Part shown: piece after piece, positions 22,201 through 33,445 of the stretch
How positions within the stretch are numbered: the stretch's first letter is position 1
Layout: every line of letters starts with the position of its first letter
Source of the DNA: Blasia pusilla
Lineage: Eukaryota > Marchantiophyta > Marchantiopsida > Blasiales
Reading direction: 5' to 3'
Length of the DNA stretch: 64,000 bases
NCBI GenBank assembly: GCA_050084515.1
Contig: CM114274.1
Location: 25,606,001 to 25,670,000, forward strand
The notes under the pieces: model-generated
What the model saw: the letters and a program-made list of their open reading frames with translations, nothing else
Database searches by the model: none
What the model was told of the DNA's origin: nothing
Position numbers and translations under genes: made by a program

Positions 22201-24510
22201 AAGTTTTGTCCCTATCTGAAGCAATGTCATTGACATCTCGGAGTCCAAACTTCGCTGCCGATTTATTTCAACTGAGGCCAATTGCTTAGTGTTGGAAAAA
22301 CCACGGTCCAGGGAGTTTTTTCACGATAAAACGGGATTCCGAACTGGTTTTCAGATACTCTGTACAAAGAAAAATTGTCATTCCTTGCCAGTTCTTTTCC
22401 AACTAGTTTGAAATGAAATGGAAAATTTTAATTTTAACCTGCTTCTTGTAACCTTGGATCTCCCCGATCATTTGGAAAAACTCTACATCTTGGTCAAACA
22501 TTGCCCACCCAATTTAGGATCTTTCGTAATATAGTTGTAGGTTTTTCTTACTACACCCACCCAAGAGCCATTGTTGTGGAGAGACGTTGCAAATTCACGT
22601 TTCCGTCATAATTTTGAGCTTTGGTTTTCCCCCACGACAGTGATGACACCATAATGAACTTCTCTTACTCTTCAAGTGTAAGAGAAGTCCATCATGAGTA
22701 TCGTTATTCATCATGAGGGTCTGTCTATTGTTTGAGTGTCAAAAAGTATGACACTCAATCTAGGCCTGTGTGATGCATGAACACTTTGACTAGTATAATT
22801 TAATTTGGTATTTCCATATAAGACATGTTTCGCATATATTATATATTGTGTGTGAGATTCACCTTATTAGTGGGTAGTATTGGAGAGTAGTTATTATTTC
22901 CAATAGATAGGTAGTAAATTAGTAATGGAATTAGAAGTCTACTGCTTTGATAATTCATTTATCTTTTCCATGTTTTCTGCGCTATCAAGAATTTTAGAAA
23001 TAATGGAGGGAGATTCTTATCTCTTCTGATCTGAGCTACTTTACAAAGAATGCACAAATAGAACCTAGGCTAGAAGAGGTTTATCCTTGTTACGACAATC
23101 ATAAAATATGGATTTTGATAAGACATTAATTGAGAAGTTTTTCAGTGTCATTGTAAGAGGCAAGTGAATTTATGAAAATTCAATAAGTTCTTTTAAGTGG
23201 TTGGAGGAGGAAACTACATATAAGATGATTTGGAGGGGTAAATAGCACTTAAAGTTGGGATCAACAAGTATATTGAAGGATCACCCCTATTACAAGACAT
23301 GTTAGCAAAATAGTTGTTTGTTCACCATCCCAAGTGGATGGCTATGTAATGTGATTTTTTATTTTTTGTGAGATGAAAGGCATGATCTTGATGACGGTTG
23401 GTGCTTCATTCTACATGAGTCTAGCAAACAACAATTGATATGAAGTTGGTGGGAGTAATTATGTTGCTAGAATTTAGGATGTTTAATCTCACAAAAAATG
23501 CTCTCTTGGAAGTGCAAGTATGGAGGATGACATGGTGATATTTGAGTTTTGAATTGATTTCCAATTCTCTAAGCCCTATTTAAATTCAATTCTTCTCTTG
23601 CACAAAGCTTGAGGGATTGACGATGCCACTCCAATTTTGTTTGAGCTCCATCAATGTGGAATTCAAAAGGGCAAGAAGGAATGAAAAGGATGAAAATTTT
23701 CTAAGTTCATTTCAAGCTTTGAGTTAGAGGCTTTTTTGAATCCTAACTCTATGATTAGAAGTTTTTGAATGGTAGATTGTGAAATTTTCAATAATTGATA
23801 GGGGTGCAAGACCCAAATAAGACGAGGGCCATTGACTCGGTCCTTGTAGGTTGGCATTGTGTGGATTAGTTAAGTGTTAGATGAGGGGATGGCTCAAGGA
23901 CCTTAAATCTTGGTTATTTTAGGAGATGGTACGGATCTTGCAACATGTATAGGAGCACCAACCTCTTTCTCTAACATAGATTCAAGAGAATCTTCCATGG
24001 TTGGGTGACTCTTAGTCATGCATGGTGACGAGTGTACCCCAAGTTTGAGCATAGATTGGACCACTAATGTTGTTGGATGCATTGAGTGTAGGATCATGCA
24101 TGCATCCTTTGCACCTATGATAGATGAACTTGATTTCACATGAGGTGTTGAGGAAGTCTTATTCAAGAATAGAGCCACCTTCGTAGTTGTTGGTGGATTT
24201 GAGTTTGGATCTTGGATGTTAATCATGGCCAATGAGGCACTATGATCAACCCCATTTGAGTGTGATCCATAGAGTTGGCATGACATAAGCAACACTCCCC
24301 ATATTGGTTAGTTTCTTGCCTTCTATGCTTATACACCAAGAGATGGCAACCATGATACTCGGTGCCAAGTAGGGCTCTGATTAACACGGAGTGTTAAGAG
24401 GAGATGCGTCTAAGTCGGCTATATATAGGAGAGTACTTGAGTATCAATGGTACTAATGGGTTTGCAAAATAGCAACCAATCCCTTACGTTGGTAGTGTTA
24501 CCATGGCAGG
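22201..24510. other. AT-rich intergenic DNA
   Basis: No gene recognised. Around 22290-22430 there is a weak match to the ACCGGTAC-type dispersed repeat. A minus-strand open stretch at 23903-24295 has no recognisable domain and is probably chance or a decayed element. Confidence 0.45.
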
Positions 24511-24890
24511 GTTGCACACGGAGAAAGTCCATGTCCGCGGACTTATGTCTATCCCTAGGACAAACATGTTCGTGCAGGCTCGAGTAGCCACGGCCTGCAT
24601 TTGAGCCCACTCATCGAGCCCATAGCATAAACCTGGGATCGCCGAGCCCGCACCAATTTTTTGACCCGCGCGTAGCCTGTAGCCAGACCCGTCAGGATGG
24701 GCTAGGCCCCATAACCCATTGGGCGGGCTCAAGACCCGCGCCTAAGCCGGCCATGTGTTAGCCACAAAACCAGTGCAGGCTCGGCCAACCCGGGTCTAAG
24801 CTACGGACCCGATGGGCTGAGGGGTGGGCTTGTATGTAGGCCGCGGCTACGCTGGCAACATATCTGTGGACATGTCTGTTTCCGTGCAAC
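24511..24890. mobile_element. Non-autonomous TIR element, copy 2
   Basis: A 380-bp GC-rich block starts GTTGCACACGGA and ends TTTCCGTGCAAC, so the termini are inverted repeats. The subterminal words (AAAGTCCATGTCC, GGACTTATGTC, CCCTAGGA) recur in inverted orientation at the right end of copy 3. The middle is built of GGGCTC/GAGCCC-like words. No coding content. Confidence 0.6.
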
Positions 24891-25445
24891 TTTGTACCAT
24901 AGTCACGATAGAAACTTGAGAGCCAGCTTTTGGGCCTAAGTTGACAAGAGGGGAGTCACATAAGGAAAATTGGTTCCAAAGGTATCACAAGACTTATTTT
25001 GCATTAGTATGCATGATTTGGGTACATTGAAGAGAGTCAAGGAACCACGGATCCATTCTGAGTTTTCGAATGACGTACCAATGTTTCGATGACCCTACAA
25101 CTACGTTGATATGGAGAGGTTTTTGAGCTTTGCAAAAGACACCCATATTTTCAAGAAAGTATTCTAAAATATGAACCAACTAACCCTACATTTCAGAGGG
25201 TGCTACGAGATAAGAGATACTTACAAAGGTATGTTGGAATACTTCCTCACCTCCCTCATCAAAGGGGTAAGTCCTTTTTGGAGAACGTTACACCTTCACC
25301 AACTACCATGGATCCATCCTCTTCCCCTCCGAATCACCTACTCGGGCTAACTCCCTTTGTAAGATGGACATCCAAGAGGCTATGTCACAATTTATGGAGG
25401 CTGGTGTAACCAACACACACTACCTTCTGGCCGTTATATACATGT
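24891..25445. other. Intergenic DNA, no gene seen
   Basis: Mixed composition with short chance open frames only. Confidence 0.5.
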
Positions 25446-25640
25446 TCCTGGGAGTTTTTTCGCGAGAACCGGTACTTTTCTGGTTTGTGCAAAACATGGC
25501 GAAAAATCTTCAAGTTTCTCCAATCTTGGCGGGCTATTTCGATACGAATACAAAGGAACCCCTATTAATCTGGTGGGTTTTTGGCCGGGAATTCAGAATG
25601 GGAATTTCCCATTTCAAAACGTAACCCCGGTTCTCCCCGG
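25446..25640 (+). repeat. Dispersed ACCGGTAC-type repeat, plus orientation
   Basis: GGGAGTTTTTTCGCGAGAAC, then CGGTACTTTTCTGGT, then CGATACGAATACAAAGGAA and a GGTTTTTGGC tail match, in reverse complement, the stretch at 51410-51590. It is probably a MITE-like or retroelement fragment. Precise ends were not determined. Confidence 0.6.
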
Positions 25641-26445
25641 ACATTGGTTATATAGTGATTACTATCCAAAATAAACCTACTGATTATAACATGGATGGAC
25701 TTGGGAGAAATTCTAATCCTACTATGGAACTTAGTCAAGAATGGCTCAAAGATATGCCGATGAAAAAAATACAAACTTTAATAGAAAAGATATGCAAATG
25801 GATGGTTCACCCAGTAATTACACGCATGCGTGTGATGTGCTACTCGTACCCCTTCAAAATGATCTTTTGAAGAAGCCCTTTTGTCTCTAACGTGGATGTA
25901 TATCTCGATTGGTTCAACATGGTGCGTTCAATACCACGTCTTCGTGTCTGCGTGTCGTCCGTGGATTCCTCTTCTACACCAAGAGGTCCGCCTCGCACGG
26001 TCGATGAAGAACATCAGGTACAGTACTCGAGTTGGAGTCCGAGTCGGTTTGATTTGAGTGCGCCGAATGGCGCACTGTGATACGACGAAACGGAGGTGTC
26101 GATATCGAAAGTTTGCGAAGTGGTTTCGAGAAGTCGAAAGCTAAACGCGCCGAAATGGGTTGGCGCACAGATTGTGCTGGTCTCCATACGAGGCTAATGG
26201 GAACGTGGAGAGGTGCCCACTTAGTATATCTTGTTGTTGCGATATTGTCTCTGCTGTTGGTGAGTTTTTAAAGTTCGTTAGGTGGGGAAGTGGTTCAGGT
26301 TTTGACTCTTTGAGTCCCCTCTTTTGTACTTCGATGGGCGTTTTTATCGAAGTGCATCTTTGTTCTCTTCCGAGCGGATGTGCAGACACGTCGGAGAGCC
26401 CAGGAGGAGGAGGGAGGATTCAGAAGTCAATTTTTCGTTGGGAGA
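25641..26445. other. Region 3' of the GH5 gene
   Basis: It becomes GC-rich from about 25900. Overlapping short frames on both strands are not recognisable. A perfect 8-bp hairpin (AGTGCGCC, loop GAAT, GGCGCACT) lies at 26057-26076. Part of this may be the GH5 3' UTR. Confidence 0.4.
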
Positions 26446-27693
26446 CTAGTGCGACCGGCCAGGCCTGTCGGATCCACTGGAAATGGGTCGAAGAAACTGG
26501 CAGGCGCCGGTGTTGTGCACTTCGCGAGGGTTTGAAGGGATAACGCCGGCTCGAACAGCTTGTTGGTAGCTCCATCGCCAATCGAGGCGGCCGTCGATCC
26601 AGTCGGTTTTCCAGCTCCAGAAAACCCACCCTCGCTGTTTCTCGTAGCTGATGACCTGGGCCGCGAAGAACTGCCCGTACCAAGCGACCGCGTCCGATCG
26701 AATGATGTCGAAATCGAAGCTGTCCTCGTCTCTCACGGTTAGACTCCATTCACCGACCACCACCGGTGAGTCACCGCCGACGTTCACGCTGCAAGCGTGG
26801 CGCATGTACGCTTCTCGGGTGGTGTCGACCGAGACGTCCCACTTCAGATAGTGGTGATCGTCGTAGAGAGCGAACCAACGCTTGGGATCTACGCTCCTCA
26901 AGGCTTCGTTCGGATCGCCGGATCCCCACCTGGCGTCCATCATCTGAATATGCAGCCTGTCAAACTTAGAGATGCCGAGTTGATCCTCCACTGCACGAAT
27001 GCGCTGCCACGCATTGGGGTAGTACGTGTCGATGACAGCGGTAGCTTGTTCCGAGCCGTCACTGACGTGGAAGGGCTCGTTCAAGATCTCGACTGCTCCG
27101 ACGTTGCTGAAGTTGTGGTTGGAGTATCTGATCAGGGTGATCCACTCCAGCCATCGATACGCTCGGTCGTAGTTGTACGAGTTGTAGAACTGCGGGTCGT
27201 CTGTGGAGTGACCGGTGAATTGCTGGTTGCGTGACTGAGCTCCGGGAGCAGCGTGAAGGTCGAGAATGATGTACAGGCCTTCGTCGCTCGCCCATCGGCA
27301 CACTCGCTCCAGGAATGCGAATCCCCCTTGAGGGAAGCGCTCGTTCGAGGCGACCAAGTCCTCCCTGAGCCAGAAACCCAGAGGGATGCGGACGGTGTTA
27401 AGGCCGAGGCTTGCGATCTGCTTGATATCCTCTTCGGTGATCCAAGTACTCCAATGTTCCTGGAACGCGGCGTTGGCGGCTGATTGCCCGAGGGCGATCA
27501 CGCAGCTCCTTTCGTCTTTCTGGCCGCCGCAGCCCATGGACTCCCACCGCTCCTCCATCATCCACGGCTCCGCAACGAACAGGCCGCCCAAGTTCACACC
27601 GCGGATAGGATTCTGGCGAGGTAACCATGAATTGGATGCAGAAGAAAAGGAGAGGAACAGAACCACGACGCAGAAACGCTCGAGGGTTTCCAT
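26446..27693 (-). CDS. Secreted GH5 beta-1,6-glucanase, fungal type (intronless)
   Basis: Taking ATG 27693, the product is 415 residues and opens with a short hydrophobic signal peptide (METLERFCVVVLFLSFSSAS). The rest is one glycoside hydrolase family 5 barrel: GVNLGGLFVAEPWM (residues 32-45), GCGGQKDERSCVIALGQ, LNTVRIPLGFW, YIILDLHAAPGAQ (141-153), EILNEPFHV with acid/base E206, and VVVGEWSL with nucleophile E315. The YYPNAWQRIRA, WGSGDPNEAL and GWVFWSWKTD motifs are those I know from fungal endo-1,6-beta-glucanases rather than plant GH5 mannanases. The gene has no intron and is much more GC-rich than its surroundings. An in-frame upstream ATG at 27780 would add 29 residues. Likely substrate: beta-1,6-glucan of fungal or oomycete walls (inference). 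Confidence 0.88.
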   Translation of the reverse strand: METLERFCVVVLFLSFSSASNSWLPRQNPIRGVNLGGLFVAEPWMMEERWESMGCGGQKDERSCVIALGQSAANAAFQEHWSTWITEEDIKQIASLGLNTVRIPLGFWLREDLVASNERFPQGGFAFLERVCRWASDEGLYIILDLHAAPGAQSRNQQFTGHSTDDPQFYNSYNYDRAYRWLEWITLIRYSNHNFSNVGAVEILNEPFHVSDGSEQATAVIDTYYPNAWQRIRAVEDQLGISKFDRLHIQMMDARWGSGDPNEALRSVDPKRWFALYDDHHYLKWDVSVDTTREAYMRHACSVNVGGDSPVVVGEWSLTVRDEDSFDFDIIRSDAVAWYGQFFAAQVISYEKQRGWVFWSWKTDWIDGRLDWRWSYQQAVRAGVIPSNPREVHNTGACQFLRPISSGSDRPGRSH

Positions 27694-28450
27694 TGTGCAC
27701 TCAATTTCATGAAATGAGGCGCATGAAGTTCCACAGAGGAATTGCTCATGATGTCCGCTAACCCGACGTCTCAAGAGCATGCCTTCACTGCTTTGGATGT
27801 TGTCCACAGCCCGTCAGATCGAGCCGTCACCACTACGAATTAAGCCACGTACGGACGGGAGTTCTCCTGTCGCTTCGCATTTCTCCTCGAGCAGACGTCA
27901 CATTACGAGGATCTGATTATTATTTAATGAATTAAATTCGTCTCTGAGCCCCTCCTCTCTATCAGTTCACTAAGAACCGATGACTCTCCGTATGAAGAGG
28001 GGTTGAGCAGTGGTACTTCTGTCCACGCGTTGGACGTGTAGGAATCGATTCTTCTCGTCACCCCAATCGTGTGAAGCTGAGCCTCGAACTTGGGGGATAA
28101 GAACGAGGGGTACTACTTGGGCAGGGAGCACGGATCGAATGGCGTTTTTCATAGAGCAAAGACAGAAGTCTCGTCAACCCCAATGGATCCCGCTCGAGAA
28201 ATCACCTGCTCGAATGCGATACACTACTCCACGTTGATATCTTGGTTGGTTGAAACCCATTCGTCTTCTCGCTCCCTCTTTGCGCACCAGGTCAGTTTAA
28301 TATATATGATAAAGTCGTGTACGCATGTGCGATTCGCATGACTAAGAACTCGGCTTGCTTTTGGCTGAGGGGGACAGGTGTTGGCATGAGAAGACTTTGA
28401 AAGTTGAAAGGCGGCCGCCATTAAGAATGTAGATATGGACTTATCGATTA
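27694..28450. other. Upstream region of the GH5 gene
   Basis: GC-rich near the gene, falling to AT-rich. On the minus strand an AT-rich ATTAAATAATAATC-type stretch near 27920-27935 could serve as a weak TATA region about 140 bp upstream of the distal ATG. No other gene recognised. Confidence 0.35.
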
Positions 28451-31400
28451 TCGTCATCGTGTCATCTTATGGTTGCGTAAGTGGTAGACCGGGTGAACAC
28501 GAATATGCTAGGTGCCCATCTATAATGATCGTTTATGTTCTTTTCACTCCCACGGGGTATCATTTGTGATGGTAAAATTGAGGAGAGTCGACGTGAGGGG
28601 AGGGAGGTAGGAAATGAGAAAAGAATGAAATTTTTTTTTGACAAGAAGGTAACACAAAATGATTCAACAAGCTAAGTGATGAATCTTTTGAAACAAGTCC
28701 AACTCGAATGTAACGGAATGACTAGTCATACACCACTTCGGATTGATGTTTCGATGTAGATGCTTGAGCATATTGCTTTGCCACCAAGATGCATTTGATC
28801 CAATTCTCATAAGTTTTCCGGTAATGCCACCTTATTCTTTTGGGTCTAATTGTGATGGCCTCGAATGTTTTGAATGCCCAAACTTTCAACCAAGTTCTGA
28901 GCTAAGTTGCAATCTTCTTGGAGTCTAACTCTTATGGAACTTGGGCTCTCCTCAAGTTCCAGGCTCCTCCAAGTCATAACCATCATCGTACGAGATGCCC
29001 ATTTACGCTTGCATCTTGCTTTTGCAACTCATGTCTTGTTCATGAGACTCCAATGCGTTTTCATCCTAGTATGAGCCTCCTAGAATTTGTATGTTCCACG
29101 CGCGTTACCTCACATTTGGTTATGAGTATGGTGATTAGATCACCTTGATCCATGTCAATTTTCCGAGTTCTTATTGGATAATACCATATTATTTTGAAGA
29201 AGCACGATGAGATCAATGATGGGTGTATTATAGGTATAGAAGAAGGGGATAGATAAACTAAGGCTCGTTAGTTTTCCTCCTACAGAGCTTAACTCCTCCA
29301 ATATGGATGCACAAGAAATTGAATTGAATAAGTTAGCCACTTTGAATTGAATCATAACCAAACAAGATGAATATTAAGAGTGAATTGTATTCTATGAACC
29401 ATTGCCTCATAACCACAAAGTTTGACCACTCCAAACTGATGTGGATATAAGTTAGCATTAAAGTGGGAATGAAACTACAAACATAGAGATCAACTTAGAC
29501 ATAATAAGCCATTTCACTCCCCAATTGAACCAAAATGAGTCTTAGCTATATCCAATAAATAACAAGCACCCAAAAACTAATAAGAAAGTATGGTAAATGA
29601 CCTATTGCAACATGTGCACACACACCTTATAAAGAAAGATATAGCCACTTATAGAATCTATTGGGATAAGGAAATCGCAAGGATGCTAAGAAACCCTGCA
29701 TTATAGGGGCCCACATGTTCATAAGCAAGGATTACATATGAAGAAACATCCTCATGAAAACCTTCAAGTCAAGCTCCAAGTTAAGATTTTGTATATTCTT
29801 CCACCAAAGATGGTACGCTCCTCTTGAAGGAGGATGAAGAGCTTTTAGGTGTCCTAGGATGAGAAAGATCGTTTTGGAACAAAAAGCAAGGGAGATCAAT
29901 TTAACTCGACTATGTCCAAGCGGCATGTGTAGGAATTGTAGTAGAAGGGGTTATGGGATTAGGAATTGAAGGACCTAGTATAAGTATGGATTGAAAAAGA
30001 TAATGATGCCTTTTGATCCTAGTAGGAGCAAGATCCTTACAAAAAGGCCTAGATATGTAACAAACGTTAATTAGACATATATATAAAAGAAGAAGAGTTA
30101 AAAGGGAAAAAGGTAGGAGGTAGTGATGGATGACAATGTGGGGATATGTTAGTTGGGGAAGGGGAGGAGGAGGAGGAGGAGGAGGAGGAGGAATAAATGT
30201 ACGAAAGATGGGAGTTCAATGTAAGGGTTGAAATGAGGTGTACCATATATGAGGATGGCAAAATATTAGGGTTTGATAATAATGGGTAGAGATTATGATG
30301 AGTGGAAAGTATGGATAGAGGATAAAAGGAGAATAGGGAAGAAACGTAGAGAGTGTAATGGGTCTAAGATTATCATGAGGAAAATGGTGAGATCTACTAT
30401 AAGGAAGGCAAATGAGGGAAGAGATTACGATTGAAGGAAGGGATGTAAAACCAAATAAGGAAACACTCGGAGATGGATTTTCCAACTCCATGGTAATGCA
30501 ATCAAAATATAGACATATTATTCAATATCAGAGGGAATATAATAAAACAAAACCAAATGAAGACAAAATGAAGGTGTGGGACTCAAGAAATTAGATGGAG
30601 AGAATAAGAATTAAAAAAAAACTACTTTATGAATAAAAATCACTTCAAGAACGATAAGGGGCTATAACTATAGCGTAGGAAAAATAAGAGCAACCCACAT
30701 AATTAAAATATAAAAAAATGTGAGGTTATGGATCTACTAAATCCTAAGGAGATATCGTACTTAGGAAAGGGTAAAGGATTTAGGGGAAGGTTTTGGAAAA
30801 CTAAGAAAATGTGTTAAAAGAATATACAAAAAAGAAATTCATATCCCACAAGAAAAATAGACACTAACGAAGGAAAAATTATTACAAAATCCACTTGGTA
30901 TGAAAAGAACCAGATCGCCAAGAGGATTATAACAGACCAAGCATGCATGAAATCAAAAATTGAAGAGAAAATAACAAGAAAATTGAAAATTTGAAAAATA
31001 GGTTGTAAGGAGGAGGTGAAAGTCATCCACTAATGATTGACATAAAGAGTATCATATCTTAGTTAGCTGACAAGTAGACTTCTACAGTGTTGATGGTACA
31101 GAGGATCAACATGCTATTTTGGAATAACTTCGTTCGAAGATGTCAGATGAGATTGGAATTAGCTCTATTGCGTCGGGATTTTCATTTAGAATAATTTCTA
31201 GTTTTTGCTATTTTCGGCTAGATGACATGTCGATTGAATCAATGGTCATCCAATAATCTATTTGGGTGTGTTTTTAATATAGGATTTTTTGGGAGAAGAG
31301 CTCTTTTGGGTCTTCCCAAGGGTATAAAAGTGAGGGAGATGGCTTTCACAACCTATCTTTCTCATGTTGAGTCCTTGGAGCACCTCTCTTGCTAAGGTTT

Positions 31401-33179
31401 GGTAGAAGCTAGGGTATTAGAGTTAGGATTCCCTCATAGTAAAGGGTAGATCTTGCATGATATTACATGTAGATTCAAAGAGAGAAATTCTTCACATATC
31501 ATGTGTAATTGACTCCTAATTTTTTTGCTTAAACACTTGCAAAGTTCTTGCCCAAAATTCCCCAAACTCTCAAACTTTTTGAGTACGTTGTAAGTGGTGG
31601 TAGTGGTATTCCACACTTATAAAGAAATTGCAAAATACTTGCAAAGGAGGCAAGATCTTCTTAATAGCCCAAATGAAACCATGATCACCATTAAAGAGAC
31701 TTATAGGCGGGCCTATGAGAAGAAATTTAGAGACTTTATCACTATTCCCTTACGTATAAAGACAAGCAAGGAACAAGGGTCAAACTTTGGGGGCTCAAAT
31801 GATGAAATAATATGTGAAGTTGCACATGTTCAAGTGACAACATTGAACAAAATTAATATAGAATTGCACAAATCGAGATGGTGGTTTCCAAAACGAAAGC
31901 ACAAGCACATGGAAAGTACTTACTGGGATTGGAAGTCCAAGAAAGTGAGGCAATGTGAAAGAAATCACAGCTAGACCCAAAAGTGCATGACCGGACGGAA
32001 TAGAATCAAGGTTTAGTGGAAAATTAAGTGTGGAGTTTTCGAGAAATTTGTGGAATATTTGGATTCTCAAATTCTACGTTAGTGAAAAATAGGTGTCTTG
32101 TCAGTGATGGAATGGTTTATTGAAAAATTGGATTGAATATCAAAATTTTTTGAAAAACAATTATCGAATATTCGATTAATGTAAAACCTTGAATAAAATA
32201 GTGTACACATTTGATAAGCTATGCGAGGTGAATGGAATTTGAATAACAATTTTTGCAAGCAAAGTTGGTTTTCTAAGAAAATAGCAAAGAAACACTCGAA
32301 ACTGCAATTGAACATGTTACCGTGTGATAAAAAGGTCCACTATGTATATTCCATTCTTATAAGTGTTAGAGAGAGTTTTATAAGTATTTTGTAAATTAGC
32401 TTAGGAAAATAATTTTTCATGTTTAAATCTCTTTATTGTGCCTCATTTATACGAGCCAAACTTTAGGAAAAGAGGTCATGAATGAGTTATGGGAAATATA
32501 TAATTAATTAATGAAAATAAAGTTAAAAGAATATTAATTTGTGACAAAGTCAAGGCTAGAGAAGTTGGGATAATTAGGCGATATGAAAATATGAAGATAA
32601 TTTAGGAGGAGATAAAAAATAAACTAGTTGTGTCAAAATGGGATTGGCTAAGCGTTGAGAAGAAGCCATGTTACATAAGATAAGATTAGCCTTTTTTTAT
32701 ATTCTTATGCATCCCTTGTAAGTATCTAAAGAAGAGGGACCTTCAAGGGTTCACCACCTTAAACTTTATTTTCGATTGTCTCTTATCACTCTTGAGTTGA
32801 TGACATTGGGTTTTCTTGCTCTTCCAAGGAGAGAAGATTATCTCTCTTAGGAGAGTGACTTAGCCATGATCTATTCTTCAAGAGATTTGAGAGTCTGATA
32901 TATGAAGAGATGATTAGTTGGAGAGACTTGTTATCTTAGAAGAGTTCCCTCTATCATTCTAGGGATAATGAATGAGATTGGATTACCCTATTGGGAAAGC
33001 AACTTCCTATCACCAGGGGTAATCCATTCTCAAGGAGTCAAAGATTATCGAGTGTAGGTTGAATTAGGGGAAATTTATCTTCCATGAATCCGAGGGAATG
33101 TGTGTAGTGATTTATATATCACCTAAATTTATATAGGGGAAGAAAGAAGGATAGAGCATGTTCGTTATCCATAGATAGT
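28451..33179. other. Long AT-rich intergenic DNA
   Basis: No gene recognised. Short open frames (for example plus strand 31594-31974) have no detectable domain. It contains the GGA microsatellite at 30163-30192 in a purine-rich patch. Confidence 0.5.
30163..30192. repeat. (GGA)10 microsatellite
   Basis: Ten uninterrupted GGA units within a purine-rich stretch. Confidence 0.95.
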
Positions 33180-33445
33180 GTTGTGCGCATACACATCGCT
33201 ACACAACATACATCGCTCTCATTGAACACACACATAAACACACACGATCCTATGTTAACTCATGGCATCCATACACATGGGCGAGAAATACCAAAATATC
33301 TCCAATTAAAGTAAGATCCAATCTCTCTCTACACCATCTCTCACCATAGCTCTAAAAGTGTGCACTCTCTCTCATGTCAAACCAAACCCTCTCTCCTAAT
33401 GAGAGGGTTGGGTTACACTCACAAGACAAGGGACCATAACTCCGC
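33180..33445 (+). repeat. Dispersed direct repeat, copy 1
   Basis: It starts TTGTGCGCATACACATCGCT. In order it shares CTACACAA, CTCATGGCATC, CCAAA(A/G)TATCTCC, TCTCATGTCAAACCAAACCC and ACAAG(A/G)CAAG with the stretch at 38131-38383. The copies are diverged by substitutions and small indels. It may be an LTR or SINE-like element. Confidence 0.65.
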
